DNA of 64,000 bases from Kosakonia cowanii JCM 10956 = DSM 18146 (GTDB lineage Bacteria; Pseudomonadota; Gammaproteobacteria; Enterobacterales; Enterobacteriaceae). This document shows positions 17,140 through 24,807 of the stretch, piece by piece. The position numbers were made by a program, and so were the translations under genes. Every line of letters begins with the position of its first letter. Within the stretch, counting starts at the first letter, position 1. The notes under the pieces are model-generated. The model had not been told where the DNA came from and did not search any database. It saw nothing but the letters and a program-made list of their open reading frames with translations. The DNA lies in contig NZ_CP019445.1 of the NCBI RefSeq assembly GCF_001975225.1, positions 2,232,001 through 2,296,000 of the forward strand, in the 5' to 3' direction.

Positions 17140-18077
17140 CAGCTTTCGTCCGCTGCAAGCTGCGCGGCGGCGACATCCGCCAGCACTGAGAGCGCCAGCG
17201 AACGCGCATCGCGCGCTTTCGGGAAAATGCCAATCGGCGCTTTGATCCGCGCAATGTCAGAGGGCGCAAAGCCAATCTCACTGAGCTTCTGCGTGCGTTT
17301 TTGATGGGTGCGATAGCTGCCAAGCGCGCCGATGTAGAAAGGCTGCGCGCGGAGCGCCGCCTGCAACACCGGCAGTTCCCGGTGCAGATCGTGCGAGAGC
17401 AGGATCACTGCCGTTTGCGTATCGATCTGCGTGCCATCGTTTAGCGTTTCGACAAGCTGCACATCGTAGCCAGAGGCGCGGGCGAGGCTGGCGGTGGCCT
17501 GCGCCTCAATCGAGCGACCAAACACCATTACCCGCACGCGCGGGCGGTAGGCGACGGTAAAGACCTCCTCATGCCAGCCGCTTTCGGTCACACCGGTAAC
17601 GCACTCAAGCTGTTCACGAGCCGGATGGTAGCGCAGCGCGGCGGGCTGGCGCTGCGCAAGCAGGTTCAGCACCGCCAGCAGCGGTTGCGCGCTACGCAGG
17701 CGATGAATATGCAGCGTGATACCGCCGCCGCAGGGGAGCACAATGTCGAACCACTGCGATCCCTCGCCGTAGCGCACCACGCGATCTTCAACGCAGGCGA
17801 TTGCCGCCATCGCTTCAAAGGCGGCGGCAGACTCCACGCAGCCGCCAGAGACAAAGCCGCAATAGCCGCCATCTTCGCGCACCACCATCTGCGCGCCCAC
17901 TGCGCGTGCTGCGCCGCCGCGAATGCCGGTCAGCGTGACCAGCGCTGCCCCCAGGCCTGCGCCGAGCGCATCGACGGCGAAGCGCAGAATTTCTTCGCTA
18001 TCATCGGTGAGCAGCGCCTGCTGCGGTGTCAGCAGCGCTTCATCTGCCGTGTCGGGTGCCAGAATGGTCTGCTGCAT
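17139..18077 (-). CDS. paoD: XdhC/CoxI-family molybdenum cofactor chaperone (PaoD)
   Basis: 312 residues, near the size of E. coli PaoD. It has the N-terminal XdhC/CoxI segment (VTLTGIRGGAARAVGAQMVV, then GGYCGFVSGGCVESA) and the C-terminal Rossmann XdhC segment (VMVFGRSIEAQATASLARAS, then FYIGALGSYRTHQKR). Family knowledge: it binds molybdopterin cytosine dinucleotide, helps cofactor sulfuration and inserts it into PaoC. Placed 9 bases after paoC and sharing one base with the mocA-like gene, it is part of one operon. Confidence 0.88.
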   Translation of the reverse strand: MQQTILAPDTADEALLTPQQALLTDDSEEILRFAVDALGAGLGAALVTLTGIRGGAARAVGAQMVVREDGGYCGFVSGGCVESAAAFEAMAAIACVEDRVVRYGEGSQWFDIVLPCGGGITLHIHRLRSAQPLLAVLNLLAQRQPAALRYHPAREQLECVTGVTESGWHEEVFTVAYRPRVRVMVFGRSIEAQATASLARASGYDVQLVETLNDGTQIDTQTAVILLSHDLHRELPVLQAALRAQPFYIGALGSYRTHQKRTQKLSEIGFAPSDIARIKAPIGIFPKARDARSLALSVLADVAAAQLAADES

Positions 18078-18086
18078 AACGTCTCC

Positions 18087-20276
18087 TCAGGCAATATCCG
18101 GCAAGGCGTCGAGCAGCTTATCGAGCGTGACCGGGTAATCCCGCACCCGCACGCCGGTCGCGTTGTAGATCGCATTGGCGATCGCCGCGCTGACGCCGCA
18201 CAGCCCCAGTTCGCCTACGCCCTTGGCCTTCATCGGCGAGGAGATGGGATCGGTGTCGTCGAGGAAAATCACCTCCTGCTCAGGCACGTCGGCATGCACC
18301 GGCACCTCGTAGGTCGCCATATCGTGATTGACGAAGTAACCCTGGCGCGTATCAACCGCCAGCTCCTCCATCAATGCGCCGCCCAGCCCCATCGTCATCG
18401 CGCCAATCACCTGGCTGCGCGCGGTTTTCGGGTTGAGGATGCGCCCGGCGGCACACACCGCCAGCATACGGCGCACGCGCACTTCGCCGGTTGCCGCATC
18501 GACGGCGACCTCAACAAAGTGGCCAGCAAAGGTCGATTGCTGATACTGCTCATCCAGATCGCCAAACTCAATGGTATCTTCCGCGCTGAGCGCGCCCGCG
18601 GCTTTTAGCGGTGCGCTGCGATCGCCCACGCTTATCGTCTCATCAGCGAACACCGCTGAAGCGGCATCAAAGCCCAGTTTTTTGGCGATGGCTTCACGCA
18701 GCTTGACGCAGGCGGCATAAACGCCTGCGGTGGAGGTGTTGGCACCCCATTGCCCGCCGGAACCGGCAGAGACCGGGAAGCTGGAGTCGCCAAGCCGCAC
18801 TTCAACGTGGGAGAGCGGCACGCCGAGCATCTCGGCGGCGGTCTGGGCAATGATGGTGTAACTGCCGGTGCCGATATCGGTCATATCCGTCTCTACCGTC
18901 ACCCGGCCTGCGTCGTCGAGATGCACGCGTGCGCCGGAGGGGGCGAGCAGGTTGTTACGAAAGCCCGCCGCGACACCGTAGCCCACCAGCCACTCTCCAT
19001 CCCGCGTCTGGCCGGGCGTGGCGTTGCGTTGCGACCAGCCAAAGTGCTCCGCGCCGCTGCGCAGGCACTCCACCAGCTGGCGGCGTGAGAAGGGGCGCTG
19101 TGGATCCTTCGGATCAACCTGCGTGTCATTGAGAATGCGAAACTCAACCGGATCGATCCCGGCTCGCTCTGCCATCTCATCAATGGCAATCTCCAGCGCC
19201 ATCATCCCCGGTGCCTCACCCGGCGCGCGCATGGCGTTGCCCTCGGGTAGATCGAGGGTCGCCAGCCGTAAACCGGTATGGCGATTAGCCCCCGCGTAGA
19301 GCAGCTCGGTCTGGTTTACCGCCGTCTCCGGCGTCCCGCCCGGCAGGTTACCGGACCAGCTATCGTGCGCGATGGCGGTGATTTTCCCCAGCCGATCGGT
19401 GCCGATACGGATGTGCTGAATAGTCGCCGGGCGATGAGTAGTGTTATTGGGGATCATCGGGCGCGGCAGCATCACTTTCACCGGGCGCTGCAAGGCGCGA
19501 GCGGCGAGGGCGGCCAGCAGCGCATCGCTGCGCAGGAAGAGCTTGCCGCCAAAACCGCCGCCAATATAGGGCGAGATGATACGTACGTTCTCTTCCGGCA
19601 ACTTGAGGGTGGCGGCCAGATCGGTGCGGCACCAGGCGACCATCTGGTTGGAAGTCCAGACCGTCACCTTATCCCCTTCCCAGACGGCCATCGAGGCGTG
19701 CGGCTCCATCGCCATATGGCTCTGATCCGGCGTGGTGTAGGTGGCGTCGAGTTTCACCTCGGCGCTTGCCCAGGCAGCGTCAAAATCGCCGCTATTTTTG
19801 TCCGGTGCGCTCTCCGGCGCGCTGTTGACCGCCGGTTTCTCTGCCGCCAGATCGTAGGCACCGCTTTCGCGCTGGTAAGTGATGTCCACCAGCCCGGCGG
19901 CGGCGCGCGCCTGCTCAAAGGTTTCAGCCACCACCAGCGCAACGGCCTGGTGATAGTGCTCAATCTGCGGGCCGCCAAGCAGCGTGGCGGCGTTGCGCTC
20001 GCCTTTGCCCAGCGGGCCAGCGTTATCGGCGGTGATAATCGACAGCACGCCCGGCGCGTTGCCTGCCGCATCGCAATTAATCTCGCTGATTTTGCCTTTC
20101 GCAATGCCCGCGCTGACGATGTAGCCATAGGCGACATTGGGCAGCACATCATGCCATTCGTAGGCGTAGTGGGCGCGGCCGCTCACTTTTAGCGGGCCGT
20201 CGATGCGGTCATGGGGCTGCCCGACCACTTTCAGTTGATCGATGGGGTTTTCGCCTGCCGGTTTCTCAAATTTCAT
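18087..20276 (-). CDS. paoC: Aldehyde oxidoreductase molybdenum-binding subunit PaoC
   Basis: 729 residues, about the length of E. coli PaoC (732). It carries the Ald_Xan_dh N-terminal domain (DRIDGPLKVSGRAHYAYEWH), the GGGFGGKLFLR cofactor loop, and the catalytic glutamate in KGVGELGLCGV near the C-terminus. Family knowledge: the large subunit of the PaoABC enzyme, which oxidises aromatic aldehydes to acids with Mo-MCD. Three bases separate it from paoB. The active-site motifs look intact. Confidence 0.93.
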   Translation of the reverse strand: MKFEKPAGENPIDQLKVVGQPHDRIDGPLKVSGRAHYAYEWHDVLPNVAYGYIVSAGIAKGKISEINCDAAGNAPGVLSIITADNAGPLGKGERNAATLLGGPQIEHYHQAVALVVAETFEQARAAAGLVDITYQRESGAYDLAAEKPAVNSAPESAPDKNSGDFDAAWASAEVKLDATYTTPDQSHMAMEPHASMAVWEGDKVTVWTSNQMVAWCRTDLAATLKLPEENVRIISPYIGGGFGGKLFLRSDALLAALAARALQRPVKVMLPRPMIPNNTTHRPATIQHIRIGTDRLGKITAIAHDSWSGNLPGGTPETAVNQTELLYAGANRHTGLRLATLDLPEGNAMRAPGEAPGMMALEIAIDEMAERAGIDPVEFRILNDTQVDPKDPQRPFSRRQLVECLRSGAEHFGWSQRNATPGQTRDGEWLVGYGVAAGFRNNLLAPSGARVHLDDAGRVTVETDMTDIGTGSYTIIAQTAAEMLGVPLSHVEVRLGDSSFPVSAGSGGQWGANTSTAGVYAACVKLREAIAKKLGFDAASAVFADETISVGDRSAPLKAAGALSAEDTIEFGDLDEQYQQSTFAGHFVEVAVDAATGEVRVRRMLAVCAAGRILNPKTARSQVIGAMTMGLGGALMEELAVDTRQGYFVNHDMATYEVPVHADVPEQEVIFLDDTDPISSPMKAKGVGELGLCGVSAAIANAIYNATGVRVRDYPVTLDKLLDALPDIA

Positions 20277-20279
20277 CGT

Positions 20280-21230
20280 TTACGCCCTCGCTTCCGACAA
20301 CACCGAGGCGAGCGTGCGCTTCGCCAGCGTCAATTTAAATGCATTCTCAGCCGTAGGCTGCGCGGTGGCGAAGAGCTTGTCATACACCGCCTGTGCCCCC
20401 TGCGGCAGCGCCGCATCCGCTTCGGCAAGCCGCCACGGTTTATGGGCAACGCCGCCGATAGCCACGCGCCCGCTGCCGTCCGGGTGGACAATAGCCGCCA
20501 CGGAGACCAGCGCAAAAGCGTAAGAAGCGCGGTCGCGCACTTTACGGTAGATATGCGTGCCGCCTGCGGGCGGCGGCAGGGTGACGGCGACAATCAGTTC
20601 GCCGGGCTGCAACACCGTCTCCAGATGCGGCGTGTCGCCCGGCGCGCGATAAAATTCCGCCAGCGGGATCTGGCGTTCGCTACCGTCCGGGTTGACGGTC
20701 TCAACAACTGCATCAAGCAGCTGCATGGCAACCGCCATATCGCTCGGATGGGTAGCAATGCAGGATTCGCTGGCACCGACCACCGCAAGCTGACGGCTGT
20801 AGCCGCCCAGCGCCGCGCAGCCGCTGCCCGGCTGGCGTTTGTTGCAGGGTTGATTGGTGTCGTAAAAATAGGGGCAGCGCGTGCGTTGCAGCAGGTTGCC
20901 AGCGGTCGTTGCCTGGTTACGCAACTGACCAGAAGCACCGGCAAGCAGGGCGCGGGAGAGGACGGCATAATCGCGGCGCACGCGCCCATCGGCGGCGAGA
21001 TCGGTGTTGCGCACCAGCGCGCCAATACGCAGGCCGCCTTCAGCGGTCACTTCAATGCTATCCAGCGCCAGGCCATTGACATCAATCAGATGGGTCGGCG
21101 TCTCAATCTCCAGCTTCATCAAATCAAGCAGGTTAGTGCCGCCCGCGATAAATTTCGCCCCCTCTGTGCGCTGCGCGCTGGCAGCCGCTTCGGCAGGGGT
21201 GGTGACCCGCTCATAGGTAAAGGTCTTCAT
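20280..21230 (-). CDS. paoB: Aldehyde oxidoreductase FAD-binding subunit PaoB
   Basis: 316 residues (E. coli 318). FAD motifs [15 protein letters not shown] and the second loop [20 protein letters not shown] are present; the latter with its cysteines is typical of PaoB, which carries an additional Fe-S cluster. The CO-dehydrogenase flavoprotein C-terminal domain follows. The start ATG overlaps the paoA stop by four bases, indicating translational coupling. It transfers electrons between the Mo/Fe-S centres and the acceptor. Confidence 0.92.
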   Translation of the reverse strand: MKTFTYERVTTPAEAAASAQRTEGAKFIAGGTNLLDLMKLEIETPTHLIDVNGLALDSIEVTAEGGLRIGALVRNTDLAADGRVRRDYAVLSRALLAGASGQLRNQATTAGNLLQRTRCPYFYDTNQPCNKRQPGSGCAALGGYSRQLAVVGASESCIATHPSDMAVAMQLLDAVVETVNPDGSERQIPLAEFYRAPGDTPHLETVLQPGELIVAVTLPPPAGGTHIYRKVRDRASYAFALVSVAAIVHPDGSGRVAIGGVAHKPWRLAEADAALPQGAQAVYDKLFATAQPTAENAFKLTLAKRTLASVLSEARA

Positions 21231-21781
21231 GATTTCTCCCCGGCGGTCTCTTCAATCGCTGCCAGCATGTTGGCGTAGGCGCCGCAGCGGCAGAGGTTGC
21301 CGCTCATGCGTTCACGGATCTCATCTGCCGTCATCTGGGGCGGGGAGACGAGATCGAGAGTGACGTGGCTGGGAATGCCCTGCTCAATCTCTTTCAGCAT
21401 GGCGACGGAGGAGCAGATCTGCCCCGGCGTGCAGTACCCGCACTGGTAGCCATCATGTTTGACAAAGGCCGCCTGCATCGGATGGAGATCGTCCGGCGAA
21501 CCGAGGCCCTCAATGGTGGTGACGTCGGCATCCTGCTGCATTACTGCCAGGGTAAGGCAGGAGTTGATGCGCCGCCCGTTAACGATCACCGTGCAGGCGC
21601 CGCACTGGCCGTGGTCGCACCCTTTCTTGGTGCCGGTGAGGTGTAAACTTTCACGCAGCGCATCCAGCAGCGTGGTACGGGTATCAACCTCAAGCTGTCG
21701 GCGCTCGCCGTTAACAGTTAAGGACAGCGGGATCATTTCCGGGGCGCGGTGCGCGTCCGGGTTGTTGCCTTGGTTGCTCAT
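21227..21781 (-). CDS. paoA: Aldehyde oxidoreductase 2Fe-2S subunit PaoA lacking the Tat leader
   Basis: 184 residues, against about 229 in E. coli. Both clusters' ligands are present: [10 protein letters not shown] with a later SCL cysteine, and CGYCTPGQ with CRCGAY. The N-terminus goes straight from [16 protein letters not shown] to the ferredoxin domain. The first residues (MSNQG) still match the E. coli start, but the twin-arginine segment and hydrophobic stretch that follow there are absent. A GGAGG ribosome site six bases before the ATG supports this start. The enzyme is periplasmic in E. coli via this leader; without it the complex here should be cytoplasmic unless another subunit carries a signal, and none is visible. 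First gene of the operon. Confidence 0.9.
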   Translation of the reverse strand: MSNQGNNPDAHRAPEMIPLSLTVNGERRQLEVDTRTTLLDALRESLHLTGTKKGCDHGQCGACTVIVNGRRINSCLTLAVMQQDADVTTIEGLGSPDDLHPMQAAFVKHDGYQCGYCTPGQICSSVAMLKEIEQGIPSHVTLDLVSPPQMTADEIRERMSGNLCRCGAYANMLAAIEETAGEKS

Positions 21782-21967
21782 ACCAGGCCTCCAGTCATCA
21801 ATGCGGGTGAATAAAAAAGGGGTCTGCTTATAACGGCGTTATCGTTTTTTTAAGCCTTAAGCATAGACGGCACTCTGGAGAGGATTACTCCTAAATCATC
21901 GGCGCGGGAAAAACGGGGGAAGATAACGGGGAGAGGCGGGCGGCAGCGATGGCCGCCCGCAGAGAAA

Positions 21968-22609
21968 TTAGTGGTGCAGCATCTCGTCTACGATCTGCGC
22001 TTTGGTCATATTGTAGGGATAGTAAGTCGGCCAGTTATCCATCTCTTTCAGCAAGGCTTCCTGAGACTCATTGCCCATGTAAATGTGGAAATGCTGGGAC
22101 TGGCGCGGGGCGATGGTGTGATCGCTGAATTGCACATACTTCGGTGCTTTAGAGTTTGCGTCTTTACACTCAAACAGATAGCGCACGCCCTTTTTGCCCG
22201 AAACGTAGGTCAGGATCTTGTAGCCGGCGTAATCATAGCGGCAGCTATTGACGGTTTTGCCGGAGTGGAACTCCATCACGTTGTTTTCAATGCCGATCAT
22301 CTCGACATCCGTGGCGTAGCCCTTTTTGTAATAGTCGCGGTACTCCTCGACCGTTTTATCGCCGTGCTGCGCCTTTTTCTTCAGCACCGGATCGAGATCG
22401 CCGTTCAGCAGGTAAGGGTTAATGGATTGCCACACGCCATCCCAGTCCGAGAGCGGGCGATCTTTCACATCTTTATCATCAATAATCCCTTCGCTCGCTT
22501 TACGCTCCACTTCCGTCAGCGGTTTGCCGTGGTGATGCCCATGGGCAAAGCCCTGCGTGCTCATCAGCAGCGCGCCCATCGCCAAAGCAAAAGCCGTTTT
22601 CTTCATCAT
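21968..22609 (-). CDS. zinT: Periplasmic zinc/cadmium-binding protein ZinT
   Basis: 213 residues from the ATG at 22609, chosen over the upstream GTG because a GGGAG ribosome site is correctly spaced. The signal peptide [19 protein letters not shown] is followed by the His-rich HGHHHGK metal loop. The lipocalin-like body includes [14 protein letters not shown] and, near the end, SQHFHIYMG with the metal-binding histidines. Family knowledge: it binds Zn in the periplasm and hands it to ZnuA under zinc starvation. A Zur box lies 35 bases upstream, so zinc limitation should induce it. Confidence 0.95.
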   Translation of the reverse strand: MMKKTAFALAMGALLMSTQGFAHGHHHGKPLTEVERKASEGIIDDKDVKDRPLSDWDGVWQSINPYLLNGDLDPVLKKKAQHGDKTVEEYRDYYKKGYATDVEMIGIENNVMEFHSGKTVNSCRYDYAGYKILTYVSGKKGVRYLFECKDANSKAPKYVQFSDHTIAPRQSQHFHIYMGNESQEALLKEMDNWPTYYPYNMTKAQIVDEMLHH

Positions 22610-22643
22610 CGTGATCACTCCCTGGTTACGTTTGTCATAAATT

Positions 22644-22666
22644 GAAATGTTATATTATAACAAAAG
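22644..22666. promoter_or_regulatory. Zur box upstream of zinT
   Basis: GAAATGTTATATTATAAC (22644-22661) followed by AAAAG closely matches the enterobacterial Zur operator, which is palindromic around TATA. It lies directly upstream of zinT on the minus strand. Confidence 0.85.
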
Positions 22667-22952
22667 CAAATGCCAGCCCTGGCAGAGCCTGTCACGACAG
22701 GCTCGCGGCAAGCTGTGTGATTAGTACACTAAACGCAGCCGTAAAATAAATTTAGCCTCCCGCTGCGCTATTTTTCCTCGGCTAACCAGTGGGATAGCTG
22801 AAATAAAAAATATGCATTGCATAAACGCGATATTAATTAACGGCTGCGCTTTGACATAAATTATGTTTATGGCCAGGCTTAATCATGAAAGGCGATTGAT
22901 ATGACGCTGATGTCATATTGATTATATTTGAAACGACAGATGGAGAAATAAC
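22667..22952 (+). promoter_or_regulatory. Intergenic region between zinT and the KGG gene
   Basis: Apart from the Zur box this region holds no gene. A GAGCCTGTCACGACAGGCTC palindrome lies at about 22685-22704. AT-rich sequence at 22900-22935 probably carries the promoter of the KGG-repeat gene, which is preceded by GGAGAAATAAC. Confidence 0.4.
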
Positions 22953-23126
22953 ATGGCCGAGCATAGAGGCGGTTCCGGTAATTTCGCTGAAGATCGTGAG
23001 AAAGCCTCAGAAGCAGGGCGTAAAGGCGGACAGCAGAGCGGTGGGAACTTTAAAAACGACCCAGAGCGCGCGTCCGAAGCCGGTAAGAAAGGCGGACAGA
23101 ATAGCAACAGCAGCAATAAAAAATAG
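22953..23126 (+). CDS. KGG-repeat stress-induced protein (YciG-like)
   Basis: 57 residues with two copies of the Con-10/KGG repeat: GNFAEDREKASEAGRKGGQ and GNFKNDPERASEAGKKGGQ. A GGAGAAATAAC ribosome site precedes the ATG. Family knowledge: short hydrophilic proteins such as E. coli YciG are induced in stationary phase under RpoS and are linked to stress tolerance and motility. It is a stand-alone gene with its own terminator. Confidence 0.9.
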   Translation: MAEHRGGSGNFAEDREKASEAGRKGGQQSGGNFKNDPERASEAGKKGGQNSNSSNKK

Positions 23127-23177
23127 TGGTGCCGTTGCTGTTTTAACCTGAAGTTTAAAATTTAATTTTTAAACGAT

Positions 23178-23199
23178 AGCGAGTCGGAAACGGCTCGCT
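23178..23199 (+). terminator. Terminator after the KGG-repeat gene
   Basis: AGCGAGTC pairs with GGCTCGCT (one G-U pair), followed by TAATTATTT. Confidence 0.6.
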
Positions 23200-23617
23200 T
23201 AATTATTTGTACGGTTTTGTAGATCCCAAAAGAAATAAAATTAATTCCCTTGGTTAATTATTTTCCTGAACGGCTGCAGGCAAAAAAAATCCCTCAGGTA
23301 CAGGAAATCCGATCTGCGCCTGAGGGTATGCAAATGCATCTTCGTTACTAACAATGAGTTGGCGATCTATGCACAATTGGGCAACAGCATAAGCTGCTAA
23401 AACCCGCATTTGTAATGAAATTTTACGCTGCTCACGAATAAATTATTTCATGAATAAATATTTGAAAATACGCCGTTTTTAGCTATGTCGACGGTTTTTT
23501 GAACCGATTCAGCTTAATTATTCTCCGCCAATGGCGCTTTTTTAATCCTCTGCCGCCTGGTTTAGAGTGCAAGGCTTAGCTATATTTACTAAACATCCAT
23601 TCGCAAAAGGAGGTTTT
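23200..23617. other. Gene-free region with one hairpin
   Basis: No protein gene is seen. CCCTCAGG at 23291-23298 pairs with CCTGAGGG at 23319-23326 around a 20-base loop, possibly a structured RNA or a terminator. A TTAGCTATATTTACT stretch near 23575-23590 may be the promoter of the following small gene. Confidence 0.35.
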
Positions 23618-23695
23618 GTGTTCAATATTGAAAAAGACGATCCACGCGAAGCGCCGGAATCCGGCGACAAAAAACCGCAACCGGTTAAAAAATAG
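23618..23695 (+). CDS. 25-residue hydrophilic small protein
   Basis: A near-perfect ribosome site (AAAGGAGGTTTT) precedes GTG FNIEKDDPREAPESGDKKP and QPVKK, and an ideal terminator begins five bases after the TAG. The protein is very hydrophilic, rich in Asp, Glu, Lys and Pro, and is probably disordered. These signals argue that it is a real expressed small gene rather than a leader peptide. The function is unknown; its composition suits a stress-type small protein like its neighbour with KGG repeats. Confidence 0.65.
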   Translation: MFNIEKDDPREAPESGDKKPQPVKK

Positions 23696-23699
23696 TTAC

Positions 23700-23719
23700 A
23701 AGGTCGCTTCGGCGGCCTT
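23700..23719 (+). terminator. Terminator with UUCG loop
   Basis: AAGGTCGC - TTCG - GCGGCCTT followed by TTTTATT, directly after the 25-residue gene. Confidence 0.85.
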
Positions 23720-23757
23720 TTTTATTGCGCGGTAGCTCGCAGTTTTTTCTCGAGACA

Positions 23758-23776
23758 AATGATAGTAATTCTCATT
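23758..23776. promoter_or_regulatory. Fur box upstream of hutX
   Basis: AATGATAGTAATTCTCATT matches the 19-bp Fur operator pattern (AATGAtA...T.TCATT), 49 bases before the hutX ATG. Confidence 0.75.
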
Positions 23777-23824
23777 CATCGCTGCAGTGGAGAGGTGGCG
23801 AAGGGAAAGTCAAAGGAGAGAGAG

Positions 23825-24313
23825 ATGACAGAGAAGAGCTTACAGGAGTTTTTGCACACCGAGCCGGATTGCATACTTGAACATGTCGCCCGGCATTATC
23901 AAACCACGCTGCTTGAAGTGGTACGCCAACTGCCTGGCAGCAAGATGATTGCCGGTACCCACTTTGATGAGGTGTGGCAAGAGGTGACCACCTGGGGCAC
24001 GGTGCTGCTCCTGATCCACACTGAAGATGTGATCCTGGAGTGCAGCATCGCGCTACCGCCGGGATTTTACAGCCACGGTTACTTCAACCTGCAGGGCAAA
24101 GAGCAGGTATCGGGTCATATCAAAGCCGACCACTGCTACCATATCGCGTTTATTGAACGCAAATTTATGGCGATGGACGCCGCCACCATCCTCTTTTTCA
24201 ACGCCGCAGGCAGCGCGATGCTAAAAATTTTCGTTGCCCGTGACGAACGCCACCAGCTTATTCCACAGCAGCTGGCGGCGTTCCGTGCGCTGAGGCAGGC
24301 CTTCGCGCAGTAG
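23825..24313 (+). CDS. hutX: Cytosolic heme carrier HutX/ChuX
   Basis: 162 residues from the ATG at 23825, after GGAGAGAG; a longer frame upstream runs through the Fur box and is not used. It contains VVRQLPGSKMIAGTHFDEVW, the LLIHTEDVILECS strand and the FIERKFMAMDAATILFFN block typical of HutX/ChuX dimers. Family knowledge: it binds heme in the cytosol and delivers it to the heme oxygenase or demethylating enzyme. It lies under its own Fur box beside the heme receptor locus, so iron limitation should induce it. Confidence 0.9.
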   Translation: MTEKSLQEFLHTEPDCILEHVARHYQTTLLEVVRQLPGSKMIAGTHFDEVWQEVTTWGTVLLLIHTEDVILECSIALPPGFYSHGYFNLQGKEQVSGHIKADHCYHIAFIERKFMAMDAATILFFNAAGSAMLKIFVARDERHQLIPQQLAAFRALRQAFAQ

Positions 24314-24314
24314 A

Positions 24315-24602
24315 TTACTCGCTGCGCTTTTCAACATGACCCAGCGGTTTTTCCGGGAAGCAGCAGTCGCGCACGCGGCGTTTTAACTCTGCGGCATCGG
24401 GAAAGCCGCCCTCCTGCTTGCGATCCCAGATGACGCTGCCATCGGCTTCGATGACAAATATGCCCCCGGTACCGGGGATTAGCGTCACGGATCCCAAGTC
24501 GGTATTGAACGTATGGAGCAGCTCCTGCGCCATCCAGCTGGCGCGCAGCATCCAGTTGCACTGTACGCAGTAGTGCAGGGTGATGGCAGGTTTAGTGGAC
24601 AT
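24315..24602 (-). CDS. SelT/SelW/SelH-family thioredoxin-like (Rdx) protein
   Basis: 95 residues from the ATG at 24602. The redox motif YCVQCNW near the N-terminus is the CxxC form of the Rdx fold, and TLIPGTGGIFVIEADGSVIW and FPDAAELKRRVRD complete the family pattern. It converges on hutX with one base between the stops and faces the divergent heme receptor gene across a Fur box, so iron control is likely. A redox role near heme uptake is inferred only from position. Confidence 0.85.
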   Translation of the reverse strand: MSTKPAITLHYCVQCNWMLRASWMAQELLHTFNTDLGSVTLIPGTGGIFVIEADGSVIWDRKQEGGFPDAAELKRRVRDCCFPEKPLGHVEKRSE

Positions 24603-24675
24603 CTTCTCGTTACCAGAAGGGAAAGGGGTCCGCAAAGTGTAAGCAAAATGTTGGGATTATGAAATCGTTGCAAGT

Positions 24676-24694
24676 GATAATGGTTATCATTATT
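24676..24694. promoter_or_regulatory. Fur box between the SelW-like gene and the heme receptor
   Basis: GATAATGGTTATCATTATT is very close to the Fur consensus and sits between divergent genes, so it may control both. Confidence 0.85.
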
Positions 24695-24807
24695 ATCCTG
24701 ACCATAACAGAGAGCTGATGCCTGGCCCGTGCGGCTGGTGTACGGTTCCGCTGAGTTCTGGGAGTTGATGTGAGCCCGATGATAATAATTCAAAGGCACA
24801 CACACTT

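Noticed and set aside
17571..18608. Plus-strand open frames antisense to the pao operon (also 19278-20192 and 20211-21278)
   Set aside because: The minus strand encodes full-length PaoD, PaoC and PaoB with intact motifs; the opposite frames are Arg/His-rich shadows.
22685..22704. GAGCCTGTCACGACAGGCTC palindrome as a zinT operator
   Set aside because: It lies upstream of the Zur box, away from the gene, and fits no regulator that I know; the Zur box explains zinT control.
23291..23326. 8-bp hairpin as a small RNA gene
   Set aside because: The loop is 20 bases and no promoter or T-run can be assigned; kept only as a remark in the intergenic entry.
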